Positions 21,001 to 34,249 are shown, counted from the stretch's first letter. The stretch is 64,000 bases of DNA from Serpula lacrymans var. lacrymans S7.9 (GCF_000218685.1 NW_006763292.1:248001-312000); one strand, 5' to 3'. A program made the numbers and translations. Notes: generated by a model from the letters alone, not told the origin.

Positions 21001-23490
21001 TTCCAGGGCATTTACATTATTTTTACTTGTATTATAATCAGAGGTCATATTCAGTAAAATCAACATATATTTCTAATATGGTAACATGACACATGTAATG
21101 ATAAACTATCCTAACAAAGTTGAAACCATACCTTTAAATCAGATACTGTAAGTTATTCATACTATGTACAATACACCATGACTCAGTAATGTTATACAAA
21201 TGCTACCATGAAATTACTCACCATAATTTCATGAATGGCTTGTGAGCTTTGCTTGATAACTCATCAAGTCTGTGCACCACAAAAACCCGATAAGTGACTA
21301 CCACCAAGTATTAGATGGGTGAACTTACCTCTGCCTATTCACCAACAGCTCAGAAAAAATAAAAGTGGTTCTACATATACCAATAAATCACTGTAATGAC
21401 AAAAAACATTAGTGGGGATAGCTAGGACTGATGAGTCCCATATATAAGAATTCTGGACACAAACTATACCTGAAGGTAGACTTGTGATGTGGTGGTTGAA
21501 TATAATGGGGGCATTTATAGCGCTTATGCTAATGCAGATGGTGGCTGAGAATAAACAGAGCTTGTATTAGTAGCATACTACCACTAGGATCCCCACCTTT
21601 GCAACTATCACCATTGTCACTATCATCCTTGTCTTCTTCATCCTCATCTCTATTGTCTTTTTCCTCATTGATTCCCCGGCTCTTCTTCAAGGCCTGTACA
21701 AGTTGCACGTGTTCAGGTTGCATCTCAATGTCAATCACCCTGTAAAAAATGGCCTGAATAATCCCTTGAAGCTGGCCAGAAAGCATTTGGAGGTTTGTAG
21801 GATTTAGATTTGGGATAAATGGCTAAAAGAACTGGTTAATAAAGTGAAGTAACAGAGGCTAATATGTACAATTTTTACAGGATTTGCAAGTTTCTCATCA
21901 TCCACAAAAGAAAGAGTACCTACACATATGACATACTTATAGCATACAGGTCACTTGATAAAAAGAGACATACCTTATTGCTACTTCAGTGTCATCAACA
22001 ATGGATGAAATCTGTGCAAATAACTTCTGACTGAAGTCTTTGAAGATCTAACGGAGAATAACCTTATTGCTGTGGAAAAAAACAATAATAAACCTACAAC
22101 AGGTGAGAAAGAGTCTTATGTGCATTGTCCCTGTGTAAAATTGTCTGCCGTGCTTGATGCAAACCCAACGGGTTCAAAGTACAGATTATGCAATTTGAAA
22201 AACGTCAAAATGGGGATTGTTCAGACTGTATCCATTGGCAGTGTAGGTGGAGCAGGCTGTACAACAGATTGAGCATAGAATGTATAGGCTAAATGACTAT
22301 GATGAAAGAGTGGGTCAGATAGGAATGGTATTGAAAGTAGAAAGGTGAAGGTAATCAGGACCCAGCCACAATAATAACTCTACAACATGCTGCCACGGCA
22401 TCAAGAAGAAGGAGGAGTCATGAAGCCTATGGATATTTGGTGGTAGTGTAATATAGATACATAGGTTTATTTACTTTAAATTAGGTTTACATTACTGGCA
22501 CTTCACGTTCTATAAGGCCTTGTCATTTTTACCCACTTATCATGGGTAAAATCCTTTTTTTCCCGAGCTTTGAGACTTTTTGACTAGCTTATTTTCCTTT
22601 AAAAATAGGATTCAAGCTTTCATTGTGTCACATATACTCTGTAGCTCCAGCTTGGACTGGCTCAAACTAATCAAATCTATAAACCGTAAGCAAAAAGATA
22701 AAATTTGATTTATGGTGCATGTAAGGAATCTAATATATTGTAATTCACTACACAGTCCCTTCCAAGCTGCTGTCATCTGGTGATTTGGAACATGTATCCT
22801 TGTTCTCCCCCTCCCTATTTTCAGTCATCTCAGAGTTGCTGTTTGTACCATTGGCATCAGCATCTGCCTTGTATTCACAAGTATCTTCACCCTCCATCTC
22901 ATCTCCATTGTTAACTTCCTTTCACACTTTGTAGCTCCAGTTTTAACCACCCATATTTAATTCAAGCTATAACTGTAAGCAAGTCACAAATGTGATTTAC
23001 TGCACCAAAAAACTGATATATTGCAATATCTCAAACAGTCTCTTCCGAGCCATCATCATTTTGTGTAAAATCAATCATAATAGGTTCTACCTGCTGTGTG
23101 ATTGTTCAAACACATTGGTGATAATGGAAGACTCTCTTAGTCATCACCAAACCCTGAGGGGACAGAGGACCAGCCTGCATTGTATCAGTGGAAAGCTGCC
23201 ATGGGTTGGAAGGACTTACTGAGGAGCACCCGATGTCATGCACCAATGTTGATTGGTAGCATGGACAGGTGTCAATAACGAAGCGAATATTCAAAAAGAC
23301 TTGCCTTTGCGCCACACAGGCACAGTGCCACGTGAAATAGCAATCCAGTCACACTCACCTTTGCTTTTCCATTCGGTACTTTCCGCATTTCCGCATTTCG
23401 GCAAATTTTCCCGTTGCCACTGGCTACACATTGCATTGCGCCCTCGTTTTTGTCGTTTCCTTCACTTCCCTTCCTTTGCCTAGCCCCACC
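21001..23490. other. Long AT-rich stretch without recognised gene
   Basis: An 85-codon frame on the minus strand (21529-21786) carries an acidic run (EEKDNRDEDEEDKDDSD) after QPEHVQLVQALKKSRG. A short plus frame at 22072-22269 encodes SYVHCPCVKLSAVLDANP. A weak direct repeat links TCACATATACTCTGTAGCTCCAG (about 22627) and TCACACTTTGTAGCTCCAG (about 22922), with PolyC/T-rich text between. Neither frame is recognisable. Confidence 0.35.
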
Positions 23491-24033
23491 ATGGGCCCTT
23501 TCCTCTCTTTTTTATTCTCACCTGACGGTCGTTTCTGGATCCCCATTCTAATCCACCTTTTCATCACCTCCACCCTCCTCCTCCTCATCTTATTTGCACC
23601 CCCACCATTTCTGATGTCACCACTTCCTATCTGCTTTCGTCGCCAATCCGTTGACTACCACGTGCCACTGCTGATATCAGCAAAGCCCCGGCGGCCGGTT
23701 CAAATAGGGCAGCAGGTCCATCTTTATGATGTCGATCTACCATCATATACTATCGAAACATCGGTCGCTCATCTTGCCTGGTTGGAGCGTGGGTGGGTAG
23801 TTTTTGAGCTGGAGAAGGTTCATCCCCTTGCGTTGCCCATGTTCATTGCTGTCCCATTCACTTGGGTACACTTATCTTTTGTCCATTGTCTTTGCTACAG
23901 CTACACCTACCACATGCTGCCTGGGACTCACTTGTTCCAAATTGGGACTACTCCTCTCCCGCCCTTGTTTGACCAGGTGGTCCAACACAACCAGTCCATT
24001 GGTGAGGCCATGGAACTGTCGGATTTGGACTAG
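23491..24033 (+). CDS. Uncharacterised single-exon ORF with N-terminal membrane span
   Basis: The ATG at 23491 (context CCCCACCATGG, a good eukaryotic start) opens 180 codons ending at TAG. Residues 13-37 are strongly hydrophobic (FWIPILIHLFITSTLLLLIL), probably one membrane segment or signal anchor. The following region, VQIGQQVHLYDVDLPSYTIE, WLERGWVVFELEKVHPLALP and PGTHLFQIGTTPLPPLFDQV, is more globular. The frame could extend upstream to 23431. GC content is visibly higher than in the surrounding DNA. I know no family for it; it could be a lineage-specific gene or cargo of a mobile element. LTR-D begins 43 bases after the stop. Confidence 0.45.
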   Translation: MGPFLSFLFSPDGRFWIPILIHLFITSTLLLLILFAPPPFLMSPLPICFRRQSVDYHVPLLISAKPRRPVQIGQQVHLYDVDLPSYTIETSVAHLAWLERGWVVFELEKVHPLALPMFIAVPFTWVHLSFVHCLCYSYTYHMLPGTHLFQIGTTPLPPLFDQVVQHNQSIGEAMELSDLD

Positions 24034-24076
24034 GTGGTGGACCAGTGGCTCCAGTTTCTTTTTTTTCAGCAGAACA

Positions 24077-24396
24077 TATTAAGAACAAAGCTTGAAGGAA
24101 GTGTCTAGCCACTTGCTGAGAGCAATCAGGGACTGGAACTAGAGTCCAATGTGAGTAACTATATTATTAGAGAGTATGATAGGTATACAGTACCTAGAGT
24201 CCAATGTGAGTAACTAGAGAATAGGAAGCATTGGACTCTGCAGTACTGTCCGAAGTTTTGTAAACAAAGGTAAACAAAGCAGCCACAAAGGCGAAATAAT
24301 AGAGAACACAATCAATAGTGAATGATAGAAGAATAGATAGAGAAAGGAATGAAAATATATAGGTAGCACAAAGGTGCAGAATCACCAAAACTAACA
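24077..24396 (-). mobile_element. Solo LTR, family LTR-D, GAACA target duplication
   Basis: The unit reads TATTAAGAACAAAGC...CCAAAACTAACA on the plus strand (minus: TGTTAGTTTTGG...CTTAATA). It is flanked by GAACA at 24072-24076 and 24397-24401. Copies lie at 45954-46263 and 49096-49421. An internal direct repeat, CTAGAGTCCAATGTGAGTAACTA, occurs twice 64 bp apart. Confidence 0.85.
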
Positions 24397-24401
24397 GAAC
24401 A

Positions 24402-25170
24402 TTCATTTACAGTGCGATTATTTTTGATTTTTGAATCATTTTTATGGACACATATTTTTTAGAATGCCTGACTGACAATAAAGGAACTGTGTTGATACTG
24501 ATAGTGTTTTGCCTTGCCCTTTTTTTACCTGTATCTTCCCATGACATCATGATTTTCCTGCTCTCTTTTTGCTATCGGACTTTACTTTATGGCTGTACAA
24601 ACCTGTGATATTACTCACAGCATTCATTGTTCTATCCCTTTCTTTTCCTTTTTTTGACAATCTTATCCTGTACTACCTATGCAGGATTTGTCAGCGTACA
24701 TTCCTTCCTTCATGTTCTTTCTCATTCTTTTTGCATAGCTATACTGTGCATAGCCTACTTTTCTTTTACTATATAAACCCCTGTATTTTACCTTGTAAAG
24801 AACAAGAACTCAATTCCAGACTTCTTCTCTAATTTCAAGTTCACTACTCTGCTGCTTGTGATCCAGTGTGGTCACAACACTTCCCACTGCTACCACTGTC
24901 AACTGCTGTCATCGTCACTTCCCACTTTTGAAGTCATTGTCATCCCTTTTGATTAGACTCCTTCTGAGCACTACAGTTTGTGCATCAGGAGCCTGCTATC
25001 ACTGGGAACCTCGTCATATTGTTGTTTTCAAACCTACCTTGTGCTACAATTAGCAAGGTAGTGCTCGTCTATACTCGCCACAAAGCCCCCATCTTTCTAT
25101 ATTCCAACTATCCCTTCTCCTCAAAACCCACACCCATACATCTCTGGGTTTTACTTTGAAGGATCCTCAT
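24402..25170. other. Pyrimidine-rich region, possible worn LTR
   Basis: A TATA-like ACTATATAAACCCCTG at about 24768, a CT-rich leader and GTGTGGTCACAAC near 24868 resemble the 3' half of an LTR. No second copy or target duplication is visible in the window. Confidence 0.3.
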
Positions 25171-25305
25171 ACATACCACCCCACGAACAACCAGAGCACC
25201 CACTGTTCTAGGAGGCAAAGCCCATAAACAAGTTCCGTGGAATCTGGGAGGATTGTGTGTTAGTTTGTTTTTGTGTGTGGTTTTCTAACAACAGTTCTCA
25301 TCATC
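25171..25305. repeat. Dispersed repeat, copy 1 (other copy 53730-53861)
   Basis: ACATACCACCCCACGAACAACC...CACCCACTGTTCTAGGAGGC...AAGCCCATAAACAAGTTC...GTTAGTTTGTTTTTGTGTG recurs nearly identically right after the Tc1-like element at 53728. It is not coding. Confidence 0.75.
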
Positions 25306-25408
25306 GACACCGAGGATTATCAAATGACCCTTGATCATCTACATATAGTGGGACTGGAGGGGTGTTACCCTCTGAAAGGCAATCAGTCTCGGAACAGCTA
25401 ACAAAAAG

Positions 25409-25750
25409 TTACAGCCTTACCACAAAGAGGGTATTTATTAAGCAAAAGCCCATTTTGGGAGTACATGCGTTCCATGCCAACTGAAGACTTGGTGAGTACC
25501 AAAAAAGTAAATTGATATCAATATTGATGAAGGTCCATCTCTCACCATAATAACCACAGGAACAAGCTTTGGAAGCAGCTATGTATTTGCCGGCAAATGA
25601 TCCACCAGTAGCTACACCTATTGCTGTTTCTGTATATGCTCCCCTATCATTCAAGCCCATGGCACATAAGCAAGATGGACCCAGGTAGTTGTATTGTGCA
25701 CATTGATCTATTATATCAGAGGGTGTTACCCTCTCGCCTGCTTCAGTCAC
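25409..25750 (-). CDS. Cysteine-containing unknown ORF
   Basis: The minus strand encodes GERVTPSDIIDQCAQYNYLG, then PSCLCAMGLN, ATGGSFAGKYIAASK and ACSCGYYGERW. Spaced cysteine pairs (C..C-x-C...C-x-C) around a G-x-x-F/Y core vaguely recall small zinc-binding modules seen in Agaricomycete unknowns. The downstream half (FINIDINLLFWYSPSLQL) looks like intron or noise, so the exon probably ends near 25550. Low confidence. Confidence 0.25.
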   Translation of the reverse strand: MTEAGERVTPSDIIDQCAQYNYLGPSCLCAMGLNDRGAYTETAIGVATGGSFAGKYIAASKACSCGYYGERWTFINIDINLLFWYSPSLQLAWNACTPKMGFCLINTLFVVRL

Positions 25751-25942
25751 AGGCCTGGATAAAGTCTACAAGGTAATATAGAGCACATAGTATCCCTTCA
25801 AGGCTCACCACAACCAAGGGCACAGATCACTGACCTCAGCATTGAAATGAGGAAATAGCCCATTTGAGAGGACTTCATGGTAACAAGTCCAATGAAGATA
25901 GGAGAATAGCGTAGGTCCCAGATTCTGAGTGTTTTGTGTGCT

Positions 25943-26017
25943 TGATGAATGTAGAGAGGTAGGAGTAGTTGATGTAGAGAGGTAGGAGTAGTTGATGTAG
26001 AAAGGTAGGAGTAGTTG
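25943..26017. repeat. 23-bp tandem repeat, three units
   Basis: GATGTAGAGAGGTAGGAGTA followed by GTT is repeated three times; the first unit has GAATGTAG and the third has an AAAGG variant. Confidence 0.85.
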
Positions 26018-27263
26018 TGAGTATAGACATGATGCAGGGGCAGTAATACTAGTGCCCTTAGCCTAATGCCTTTTATACTCATAGTGTGCTTCTCAGGTAT
26101 TGACAACAAATGGGCATCAAAGCTAGCCAGTGAGCCACTGAGCCTTATTGTATATGAAGTTACTTACCACTTAGCTGCCAGAACTGACCATACTCAGCCA
26201 CAGCCTTTAATACAGGTTTTTTCCAAGCTCAAGCATATATGTATATATGCAGCTATCAATGTATCAACTACATCTACAGCTAATTAATCCTGATGTTGAT
26301 GTTTTATAATCACTTCTGCATGTATCTAGTTGTTTTTTAATTGGTTGGAACAACAGCAGATACACCGGCCACTTGGGCCAGGAAAAAGTAATCCTAATGT
26401 TCAAGTGATTTCCACAACTTTTAGGAAGAGGAAAGTGTACTCATTTATATTGGGTGAGATTTACTCAAAGTAGATGATCTGATGGGAGGAGTGAAATCAC
26501 TATCACTTGAGCTGATTAGTATTCTAGTGATTTTCTCAACATTCAAGGTTAGGAAAAACTACCGGTATATATTAGGCAAATTTGACTTGAATTGGATGAT
26601 CCCAGGAGTGAAATCACTATATCCTATACCAGGTAAACAAATTTCTTACATAGGCAATATCAATGTGTATAATATGTGAACATGCCTAGCAATCAGTGTA
26701 TTTTTTACAGGTGAAACATAGTAGGAAAATAACCTTAAAAGGTAGTGCTATACATCATTGACCCAAAAATTGTGCATGAGGTGAATTTGGACATAAAATA
26801 GGCAATAATCACCTGATCCTGTCACCACAGAATCAGTTGATTATTGCATGATAGTGTTTATTTTCACTTGAAGACTTTGACTTTCTCCCTACTAAAACAG
26901 GTTTGGCCCAGGGTGATTATCACATGTCCTTGGTCTCACAGTGCGGTTACTCTTGAACTAAAAAAAAAGGAAGCTGCGCAGCGCAAGAAAGTTGAGCCTA
27001 ATATGTACAAACATATACTTTGATCCCACAACTTGAACTGTATCTGCAGACCGTTGCTGAGGCTCAGATAGTTGACGAGCTACAAAATACAGCCTTTTAG
27101 ACCTCAGCCAATTCATTTGGACACAATTAGTGTGGAGAGAAACACTGTTTGTATGCTTTTCTTTGTGATGTGCTTCACTGAGACAGTTCACAGACCCTCC
27201 AGATGACAAGTTGCAAGAAGCCTTTAAGCAGTATGCAAAAGAGAACAGTGGTTCAGGCCTGTT
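26018..27263. other. No intact gene; contains a decayed tandem duplication
   Basis: Two related segments of about 95 bp (about 26409-26507 and 26526-26618) share GATTT.C..CAAC.TT...AGGA and end in GGAGTGAAATCACTAT. They would encode related peptides (VISTTFRKRKVYSFILGE and VIFSTFKVRKNYRYILGK). The protein is unrecognised, and stops separate the units. Confidence 0.4.
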
Positions 27264-27679
27264 TGTTACAATACACAATGTTTGGACCTTTAAATTTCAT
27301 TCCCCTATTTAACCCTCTTCTGTAGTTTTCACACACTGTGCCATGCGGCACTTTCCATTTTTTTGTTCAAACTCCACCTTCTCGTGCCGTGCTGCCTTTC
27401 TTCATTTTTAGATACAAGTATCTCATGCAGCGGAGCTGGTCACACAGGCTGTGCCCTATGACATCATCAGCCACTGCCTTCATCAACTGTATAGTATATA
27501 TGTACAAACAACCTGTAGTAGTATATATACCCCAATAGATCAAGGAGACTCCTCAGCAAGTCCTCCTGTTGTTTACCCACAACAAACTTGGTCCTATCTA
27601 AAGGGTAACCACTCCCCTCACTTTTTTATAAGCATTGTCTGAGTTGTGCGCCAGAGTATACAAACTCTTGGTTGTAACA
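27264..27679 (+). mobile_element. Solo gypsy1 LTR, opposite orientation
   Basis: It reads TGTTACAATACACAATG...CTCTTGGTTGTAACA on the plus strand, the reverse of 16525-16937, and is 416 bp. Flanks are CTGTT (27259-27263) and CTATT (27680-27684), a 4/5 match consistent with an old 5-bp duplication. No pol sequence adjoins it. Confidence 0.82.
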
Positions 27680-27831
27680 CTATTAGCCATTCGGCAGATA
27701 TCACGGCTGAATAAGGAGTTTGGCTTAGACATCTAGTAAGTGCTTAAACTTCTTAAGCTACCAAATTTGGTCAGTTTTCTTCAAGGAGAAACAAGCTATA
27801 TCAACTTTGTGACAAGCCTGGAATTGAAAGT

Positions 27832-28965
27832 GTTCGTAAAAATGCAGCAGACCATGTTGACCAAGCACAGGTGTTTATTGACATCAAAAGGCATGACCTT
27901 GCCGGGAAATGGGGAGTAAACCAGATTTGTCAACAGCTTGCAAATCAAGGAATAATAACAAAATAGTGAGTTTTATACTATATTATTTTAAATTTACTAT
28001 GTCTATTGATTCCCAGGAAAGATGTTCGACAAGTACTTCATGACCACTTTGATGAAGAGTTTGACAAGCGGTTAGTGGGATCAAAAAATGCTATTGGCCA
28101 CATTCCACTCAATTGTCTTGGGCCATGGCATCATCAACACATGGATGGACATGATAAACTAGTGGAACAGACATTGAGGATGGGTGGTAAAGTATCTCTC
28201 CCCATATATTCATCAAAAGATCAATTTGTGTCATTTGTTCCTTATATGTGCGTCTTACCTAATGTTTACTGTGCAAAAACCATTGCACATGTATTTCTAG
28301 ACATGGTAGAGATGTATGGATGTGGATATACTGGGTGTTACAGAAACATCAGCTAATACTTATATGCAGGCATTCCCCTCCAGTTAACAGCTGACAAAGG
28401 CTCAGAGGTTGGTGAAATGATTAGATCTCAAGAGACTCTTTGGTGAGATTGTAGCCCCTTGTATATAGCTAATGTTGATATTGCTGTACAGGCTCAATGC
28501 CGCTCCTGAATTTGCACTTGATTCTGGCCTACAGCGGTACAAGTTCAGAGCAAACATAACACACCTATTGAGGGTTTTTGGCACTGGAAATGGGCAGGTG
28601 AGGGGCATAGTATCCGGCACGTTATACTAATAGGCCAAAGTGAAGGAGTTTTTAATCCAAACAATGAGCTACATGTGTATATTTATAATCCATTAACCCT
28701 TAGAGTAAAATCATCATTTTCTAGCTGAGCTTTTAATTGGTTGTGGCTGCCTTTGGTTCAAGAAAAGCTGGATGACTTTCAGAAATATCAGAGTAATCAC
28801 CATCTTTCTTCAGAGGAAAAAATGGTCCTGCCAAGTGGAACATCACCACAACACATGTGGCTTACACCGGACTTTGTTCAAGTCACTGCAAAGGATTGCT
28901 CAGTCACTGTCAATCTAGACCTGGTAAAACAACTACAAGAAAACCTTGGTGGTCAGGATTACTGA
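27832..28965 (+). pseudogene. Integrase-core (DDE, rve-like) protein of Agaricomycete type
   Basis: The fragment begins VRKNAADHVDQAQVFIDIKR and GVNQICQQLANQGIITK. After a GT-AG intron (about 27966-28016) comes KDVRQVLHDHFDEEFDKR. The integrase core follows: LGPWHHQHMDGHDKLVEQTL with the first catalytic Asp (MDGHDKL), then LPLQLTADKGSEVGEM with the second (TADKGSE, reached through another short intron near 28350). The C-terminal part (WLPLVQEKLDDFQKYQSNHH, LPSGTSPQHMW, VKQLQENLGGQDY) fits the 'WLxxxLIQxELD...LPSGxSP' segment of this family. The first splice junction would create a stop (TAG), and later blocks lie in several frames, so it is a relic. Such proteins are thought to be transposon- or Ginger-related integrases. 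Confidence 0.65.
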
Positions 28966-29569
28966 GAAGAAGCATTCTGTTTGTTGATGCTGAGTTTACA
29001 GCAATGGCAGATAATGTGCTAGCTGAGAAAATAGATGACAAAAATGCTGTTGTAACACCTATAGCAAACTTGTGGGCAAACTCTTGTACCTCGTTATATA
29101 CACCTGTCCCAATATCGCATTCACTGTTCACCATCTAACCCCAAACCATGCTACTATGCTGCCTTATCCATAGGTAATACTGGGGCCATTTTTCTTTCAA
29201 AGGAAGCCTCTAATCACTCTTGTTCCAAGCACATAGACGTCAGATACCATCTCATTCACAAACATATCAATTCCGGCCTTTTCCTACCCTTATGGATTTC
29301 TACACAATTCAATGTTGCCAACAAAGCCTTGCTTCGGTGATCCTTCTTCCATCATTTGTCTGGACTTTCTCTGTTATCTTGTTGAGGGAGTGTGTTGAGT
29401 TCCAACTCAACACCAGCATATCTTTCATTCACACTCCGCTTGTTGGCATTCTCTATTAGTATTCTAGTCTGTATATAATGTGGTCTCCTTCATAGTTAAA
29501 ACCTCAGTGTTTCTGTTCCCACTGGGGTATGTTTGTCTCTCGCTGTGTTTGTTGTGTCTGCGGTTGGAG
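28966..29569. other. No supported gene
   Basis: Frames continue from the integrase tail (ALTAMADNVLAEKI-like text near 29000) but decay quickly. 29200-29470 is pyrimidine-rich with no motif. Confidence 0.3.
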
Positions 29570-30159
29570 ATGTTTCTGTTCCTGCTACCAAAAGCAGCTG
29601 CTTGTTGGGAAGTACTTGATTCATACAGGTCCAAAATGTACCAGAAGGTACCACAGCTATGCTATTGCAAGCTAGACTGGTATGCCAACCATGTTGTGCC
29701 AATAAATTCCAAGAAGATGGCTGTCAAAAAAGAGGCTGTCCAAGCAGATACGTGTGAATATGTGGCTGTCCATAAGGACAACTACAAGCAGTCCCATCAA
29801 GATAATCCCCCAATATGCCCTGCCAAGCAAAAAAACAGTCCTTTAGCAAGCAAAGTGACAACATCAAGTGACGCTCAAGCCAGCACTTTAACTTCCCCAA
29901 ATGAAATGGCCATTGAGTCTGGCACCACCAGGGTAGAACCTATCAGCTCAATCCAGAACATGGCTAATAACCCACCAAATGATCCATTGTAAGTGCTTCT
30001 GTGCTCTCCATCAGGAATATGCTAATTACCACACTGTCCAGGCTTGAAATTGTGCCCAGCAGACCAGATCATATTTATAACATAGTGGACTCACTACTTC
30101 CAGAAACTAATGTCCCTCTTATCAGCCTCCCCCAAACTGGTGTCTTGTGGAGCCTCTGA
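29570..30159 (+). CDS. Uncharacterised two-exon gene, lysine/serine-rich
   Basis: Exon 1 (about 29570-29988) encodes VLDSYRSKMYQKVPQLCYCK, MAVKKEAVQADTCEYVAVHK and a serine/threonine-rich stretch. It ends at a good donor (ATT|GTAAGT, 29989). The acceptor at 30041 leads in frame into LLEIVPSRPDHIYNIVDSLL and PETNVPLISLPQTGVLW, then TGA at 30157-30159. A third frame continues past the stop with another alanine/serine-rich stretch to 30322, so a frame change may have shortened it. I do not recognise it. It follows the integrase relic in the same direction and may belong to the same element. Confidence 0.4.
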
Positions 30160-30650
30160 TGACCTACTCCAACCGCTTACTGATGCAAGTCCACCTGCCA
30201 GTGCGCACTCTGGCAACACCACAATAACACTGGCTGTGGCAGATGCCATCCAAAGTACCCCCCATACCATACCCTCAGCAGTAATAGAGGCAGCATCTGT
30301 AGTCACTGCTTCTGAAAGATGAAACCAGCCCTCAGAGCCAGAATCAGCAGTGGCCTCAAACTTGGAAAAGGGGAGGGAAGTGTAGTAGGATGTGGCCTGG
30401 AAACTAATCAATATTTTCTATTTCACTCAATTTGCTGAGATTTATTTAGACTCGTGACCAGTACCAAAGACAAGCTCGGACTCAATAATCAATAAATTAG
30501 AAAAATTGTGAGCTTGTGAACGGACTGGTAAATGTGGACCATAACATGGCAGGTCACACATTTGTGACACAGGACTTAGCCAAATTTCAATGTTGTTAGC
30601 TTGTAGGTCGTGGTCACTCAGTAGAACTAGACAATTTTGGAGTGATAAAA

Positions 30651-31560
30651 TCATCTGGTTACATTATTGGAGCCCTCAGCACTGTCATGAAACACCCCAC
30701 CACTGTCAGAACCGTGACCTTACGGAGTGTTTGGAGTTACGGAGTACAGAGATGGAGTAGGGGCGTAACAAAGTACAAGGTGGGGAATTGGCTTAGCTCG
30801 TGCACTAGGCCCTTCTGCAGACCTTGGTCCCTAACTCGACAGACATGGACGGAGGAGAGTAGAGGATGACAAGGGAGCAGAGTCAAGATCCTTTGGAGAA
30901 GGATTGGAAAGACTTAGAAAGAGACTTGTAAAAAGGTGAGGGAATCTAGTTGATATTTGAACTGCAGGAACGAAGTACAGGAGCTACAACTTATATACTG
31001 TCGGAGGAGTAGGTGCTTGTAAGGAGTAATGTAGGTACGGAGTTCCATTGCGGACAATTATCTAGCGAGAGAGAAACATATGTGCAAGGAGCGTATCATA
31101 AGGTCTAAACTACAGAGTGCATGAGGAGTACGGGAATGTGCATAGGAGCATATCACAGACTAGAAGTCCGGTGCAGGAGTATCAGAACGAGAGTCTGGAG
31201 TACCATGTGGGGGTGGGGGTGGGGCTAAGCCGACTGGCAGGTCATGAGGGGCGTAATCCCGAGAATACCGAAGAATCAGGAGGTTCGGACTTGAGGAAAT
31301 ATCTCCTTCAGAGATGCCGGAGTACTGTTCTGATATGACAACCACCCTCATCTTCAGCATTCATATCAAATGATATATCTTCCGCCCTCTCAATGCTTAA
31401 TGTTGGCTCAAAGCCTCCATCTTGTACCAAACATTCAAAATCACCTTCATCATCTTCAACCACAAGTTCATTCTCATCTTCGCTCCCTCCAGCAACCTGT
31501 TTGCACATCCCTTCACTATCAGCATGTCCTACAACATAGGTGTAATTCTTCCCCTCTGTT
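30651..31560 (-). pseudogene. Acidic unknown protein gene, last exon split by a solo LTR
   Basis: The last exon starts at 31560 (acceptor CTGGCAG on the minus strand) and reads EGKNYTYVVGHADSEGMCK, then VAGGSEDENELVVEDDEGDF and RAEDISFDMNAEDEGG up to 31341. LTR-A is inserted there. Beyond the LTR the frame continues with GVFHDSAEGSNNVTR and a stop at 30651-30653, in register once a single ACCAC copy is counted. The upstream exon is unclear: a donor GTGAGT occurs near 31643, but the phase does not fit the longest frame. The acidic composition suggests a nuclear or regulatory protein, but no domain is recognised. Confidence 0.55.
30704..31340 (-). mobile_element. Solo LTR, family LTR-A (gypsy2), ACCAC target duplication
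   Basis: The 637-bp unit runs TGTCAGAACCGTGACC...GTTCTGATATGACA on the plus strand. It is flanked by perfect ACCAC (30699-30703 and 31341-31345). It matches 57259-57903 and, inverted, the LTR preceding the gypsy2 gag at 54181-54658. Confidence 0.92.
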
Positions 31561-31848
31561 CTGCCAGATGATCACACCTCATAATTTATTGCTGACTAAC
31601 CAACTTCACTAAAATTTTGCTAAGTCCCGACTCACATTTGGTGGGATGTCACGCGTCCTGTCAAAGGGAGGTCTGCGTGTACCAGCTGGTTCTAAACAGA
31701 CTGCATCACTTCTAAAGGCAACCGTTGTGTGCTGCTTGTCCAGAGAACATACTGCAATGACACGAGCATGCGTTGCAACGCCTTTAGGGTGGTTGCTCGA
31801 AGACTTTGATGAATTCAAAGTTAGCCTATTTTTGACATATCGCTTCAA

Positions 31849-32320
31849 TCTAATAACAGCCTGGGCTTGGTATCTTATTCGCTTCTCCGCTTACACGTGC
31901 ACTCATGAGATCTTCTAGGCTATTTTTGAACACAGCGAACCTGCACTTACTCGATTGCCCATTTCGCTCTTCTTTGCTGATATGACGATACGGTCGACGT
32001 CTTTTTGCCTCATATTAGCTGCTACTGGCACAGGCTGGCGATTGGCCGTTCAAAATCCAAAGCGATACGGCTACCATGTGTGTGGTTGGTAGTGAGTATT
32101 GTGCTAGCTGCTTCTCAAACATACACGATGTCGATCGTTTCTCAGCTCACTTTTGTGTCAGGACTGGTTAGTTACGAGGCCAAGATTTATTCTACAGAAG
32201 TCTCATTTTTCTACCGAAATCAAGTCAAAACGGTGCACATGTTGCAAATTCACTCTGATCATACAGTTACTGTGACAATGATTACATGTATGAAAACGGC
32301 AGACCATCTCGCCCAAGCTT
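31849..32320. other. Region between a broken gene and the EF-1alpha 3' end
   Basis: GC content is higher than in the repeats and the text is not repetitive here. It probably holds the EF-1alpha 3' UTR and the 5' part of the minus-strand gene. Frames such as 32005-32367 are shadows or undefined. Confidence 0.35.
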
Positions 32321-34105
<1,785 letters not shown>

Positions 34106-34136
34106 TTGGCGAGCAAAGTCAGAAGATGTAAGTCAG

Positions 34137-34224
34137 CTACAATGACCAATTTGTGTCGAAAAGAATACATTAGATGATCAATTATGATCAGTCTTAGAAT
34201 ATAAGAACACGGTAAACCACTTAC
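34137..34224 (-). other. Probable 5' UTR intron of tef1
   Basis: A strong donor (TTTCCA|GTAAGT, minus strand, 34224) and an acceptor ATTGTAG (34137) bound 88 bases just upstream of the start codon. Leader introns are frequent in fungal EF-1alpha genes. The promoter would lie above 34250, a stretch with few repeats. Confidence 0.6.
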
Positions 34225-34249
34225 TGGAAAGCAGAGGGACGGATGTGGT

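Noticed and set aside
30442..30654. Minus-strand frame next to the LTR-A insertion
   Set aside because: It is in a different frame from the interrupted acidic gene, whose stop is at 30651; nothing supports a separate gene.
31646..31918. 90-codon plus-strand ORF
   Set aside because: Overlaps a minus-strand gene region with splice sites; no motif and an unlikely composition.
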